In this document: positions 38,584 to 40,078 of the stretch, in pieces
How the letters are laid out: the number at the start of each line of letters is the position of its first letter
How positions within the stretch are numbered: position 1 is the stretch's first letter
NCBI GenBank assembly: GCA_030649835.1
Contig: JAUSES010000004.1
Coordinates: 1-40,078 of the forward strand
Length of the DNA stretch: 40,078 nt
Direction: 5' to 3'
DNA from: a bacterium
Lineage (GTDB): Bacteria; Patescibacteriota; Minisyncoccia; Phycocordibacterales; UBA1550
Translations under genes and position numbers: made by a program
Notes under the pieces: generated by a model
The model's input: the letters and a program-made list of their open reading frames with translations, nothing else
Told to the model about the DNA's origin: nothing
The model's database searches: none

Positions 38584-39849
38584 CTATCCGATCCTTTCCT
38601 TACCACCCATATATGGACGAAGGACTTCGGGTATGATAATGCTTCCGTCCTCTTGCTGAAAATTCTCAACAAGGGGCACAAGTATGCGCGGCATTGCGAT
38701 GGCGGTGTTGTTGAGCGAGTGAGCAAACCGTAGCTTGCCCTCACTGTCTTTGTAACGAATATTTAAACGACGTGTCTGAAAATCATGAAAGTACGAAGCA
38801 GAGTGTGTTTCGCGATACGTATTTTGAGAAGGCACCCACGCTTCTATGTCATACTTTTTTACTTGCCCAAGCCCGAGGTCGCCACCGCAGTTCAAAACCA
38901 CATGATAGGGAATGCCGAGCTTCTGCATAAGCTTCTCGGAGTTTTGAGTCAGGTGTTCATGGAACTTCACACTCTCTTCGTGGCTCGCTTCGCATAAAAT
39001 CACCTGCTCCCATTTGAAAAATTCATGCACACGAATGAGCCCCTTGGTGTCCTTGCTGTGACTCCCCGCTTCACGACGAAACGCTGGAGAGAATGAAATG
39101 TATTTTTTCGGCAAATCAGAAAGCGCGAGCACTTCATCCATGTGGTAGCCCATAGTAGCGACCTCGGCAGTACCCGCGAGGAAGTCTCCATCTTGAGTCT
39201 TGTACAAATCCTCCTCACCTTGTGGAAGGAACCCTGTGCCAATGAGTGACTCACGTCGTACCAATGATGGCACAATCATCGGCTCAAAACCATCGTTTGA
39301 AAGTTCGTTCAAAACAAACTGCGAGAGCGCAAAGACAAGACGTGCACCGTCCCCTTTTAAAACGTATCCTCTGAATCCAGAAACTTTTGTTCCACGCTCA
39401 AAGTCCGCCATACCGTGTTTTTCAAAAAGCTCAATGTGATCCTTTGGTGTGAATGAGAATGTTGGAATTGTGCCCCACGTGCGCACCTCGACGTTGTCCT
39501 TGTCCTCCTTTCCATCTGGTACCGACATGTCAGGGATGTTGGGCACCTGCACCATGAGACCGTGCCATTTCTTCATAACTTCAGTGAGCTCGGTTTCTTT
39601 TTGGATGAGGACATCCTTCATAGCCTTCGACTCAGCGATAAGTCTCTCTCGAGCTTCAGTATTTTCTGCGCGGGGCACTGCGTTTGCGATTTCGTTTTGT
39701 TTACCACGCATTGCCTCTACCTCGAGGAGAAGAGCACGACGGGATTCATCCACCGTCAAAAGCTCCTGCACATCAAAAACAATGTTCTTCTTTTCCGCTG
39801 CGTCCTTTACAAGGTCAGCGTTTTCACGGATGAATTTAATGTCTAGCAT
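38584..39849 (-). CDS. serS: Seryl-tRNA synthetase
   Basis: 421 residues from the ATG at 39849. The tracked ORF start at 40059 adds 70 residues translated from repeat copy R6 (KAKQSRIM...) and is rejected. The N-terminal coiled-coil arm (about 25-100) binds the tRNA-Ser long arm; class II motif 2 is FSPAFRREAGSHSKDTKGL and motif 3 NNTAIAMPRILVPLVENFQ. It charges tRNA-Ser. TATACT lies 9 nt before the ATG. Confidence 0.97.
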   Translation of the reverse strand: MLDIKFIRENADLVKDAAEKKNIVFDVQELLTVDESRRALLLEVEAMRGKQNEIANAVPRAENTEARERLIAESKAMKDVLIQKETELTEVMKKWHGLMVQVPNIPDMSVPDGKEDKDNVEVRTWGTIPTFSFTPKDHIELFEKHGMADFERGTKVSGFRGYVLKGDGARLVFALSQFVLNELSNDGFEPMIVPSLVRRESLIGTGFLPQGEEDLYKTQDGDFLAGTAEVATMGYHMDEVLALSDLPKKYISFSPAFRREAGSHSKDTKGLIRVHEFFKWEQVILCEASHEESVKFHEHLTQNSEKLMQKLGIPYHVVLNCGGDLGLGQVKKYDIEAWVPSQNTYRETHSASYFHDFQTRRLNIRYKDSEGKLRFAHSLNNTAIAMPRILVPLVENFQQEDGSIIIPEVLRPYMGGKERIG

Positions 39850-39858
39850 ATAAACTAG

Positions 39859-39864
39859 AGTATA
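39859..39864 (-). promoter_or_regulatory. -10 box of serS
   Basis: TATACT ends 9 nt before the ATG; a TSS about two bases upstream of the ATG would give a near-leaderless mRNA. Confidence 0.5.
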
Positions 39865-39924
39865 TAGCAGTCCAACACGCACTGCAAACCTGTTCATTTG
39901 GTTATTGTGGGAGAGTATTTTTAT

Positions 39925-40069
39925 ACTTTGAATTACGAAACTCTGGTTTTCCGTCTTTGCGAGTTGGTAATCCAACGTGGCAATCCAGAGTTTATCGAGC
40001 ATAATCCTGGATTGCTTCGCTTTGCTCGCAAAGACGATGCTGGGATATTGCAGTTTCATAATTCAAAGT
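39925..40069 (+). mobile_element. Palindromic repeat family 1, copy R6 (145 bp)
   Basis: Termini ACTTTGAATTACGAAACT and AGTTTCATAATTCAAAGT, inner arms CGTCTTTGCGAG and CTCGCAAAGACG. Same length as R1 and three differences after reversing it. Direct repeats TTTAT flank it at 39920-39924 and 40070-40074. Confidence 0.85.
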
Positions 40070-40078
40070 TTTATATGG

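Noticed and set aside
39850-40059. 70-residue extension of SerS
   Set aside because: Translated from repeat R6 and the promoter; the family N-terminus starts at MLDIKFIREN.

Overview
The window reads like a chromosomal segment of a Candidate Phyla Radiation bacterium, most likely in Ca. Paceibacteria (Parcubacteria). That placement is an inference from gene content and was not tested by a search. The genes are compact and mostly housekeeping, and several convergent pairs share bases of their stop codons. Supporting families include a GH57/GT4/GH15 alpha-glucan set, a DUF2779 nuclease, a Cas2/PaaX-like regulator with no CRISPR array, a large serine recombinase ending inside a tRNA gene, and many short proteins of no known family. 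Four tRNAs (Ala, Leu, Trp, Gln) are present, none with an encoded CCA end. At least sixteen genes have a -10-like hexamer only 6-9 nt before the start codon and no Shine-Dalgarno sequence, which suggests widespread leaderless mRNA.

Layout. 1-2.2 kb: edge of an integrated element (partial gene, small gene, large serine recombinase) abutting tRNA-Ala(TGC). 2.3-5.9 kb: ddl, tRNA-Leu with a SemiSWEET-like gene behind it, a 2-Cys peroxiredoxin, miaA and a Lys-rich protein. 5.9-6.8 kb: a gene-free, repeat-rich stretch with pieces resembling a tRNA T-arm, ending in tRNA-Trp. 6.8-10.7 kb: alr, rpmG, nested inverted-repeat elements and uvrB. 10.8-13.8 kb: a cassette unlike its surroundings, with Shine-Dalgarno sites, Sec signal peptides and two back-to-back sigma70-type promoters. 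On one side it encodes a bacteriocin-like precursor and three small membrane proteins; on the other, an outer-membrane-type beta-barrel and an exported C39 peptidase. 13.8-17.1 kb: a ROK kinase-malic enzyme-tgt operon; tgt carries an in-frame palindromic insertion. 17.3-25.1 kb: glutamate-type dehydrogenase, GH15, a PaaX/Cas2-like regulator, GH57, two small unknowns and a GT4 glycosyltransferase. 25.3-40 kb: RNA modification, redox, folate, cell-wall and replication genes (rluB-type, Nudix, dgkA, Bcp, GIY-YIG, DUF2779, folD, dinB, dnaX, dus, ftsQ, serS).

How the genes fit together. The glucan genes could build an alpha-glucan (GT4), remodel or degrade it (GH57, GH15) and phosphorylate the released glucose (ROK); malic enzyme and the amino-acid dehydrogenase lie in adjacent transcripts. 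Ddl, Alr, DgkA and FtsQ fit a peptidoglycan-making cell. Six copies of a roughly 75-185 bp palindromic element lie in intergenic gaps. Two of them, in opposite orientation and 31 kb apart, differ at only 3 of 145 positions, and each is flanked by a 5-bp direct repeat, as expected of a recently mobile MITE.

The best candidate for an undescribed system is the 10.8-13.8 kb C39 cassette: a Sec-exported peptidase with a complete catalytic set, a barrel protein, and a Sec-exported substrate carrying a double-glycine-like motif, without the ABC transporter that normally accompanies C39 domains.
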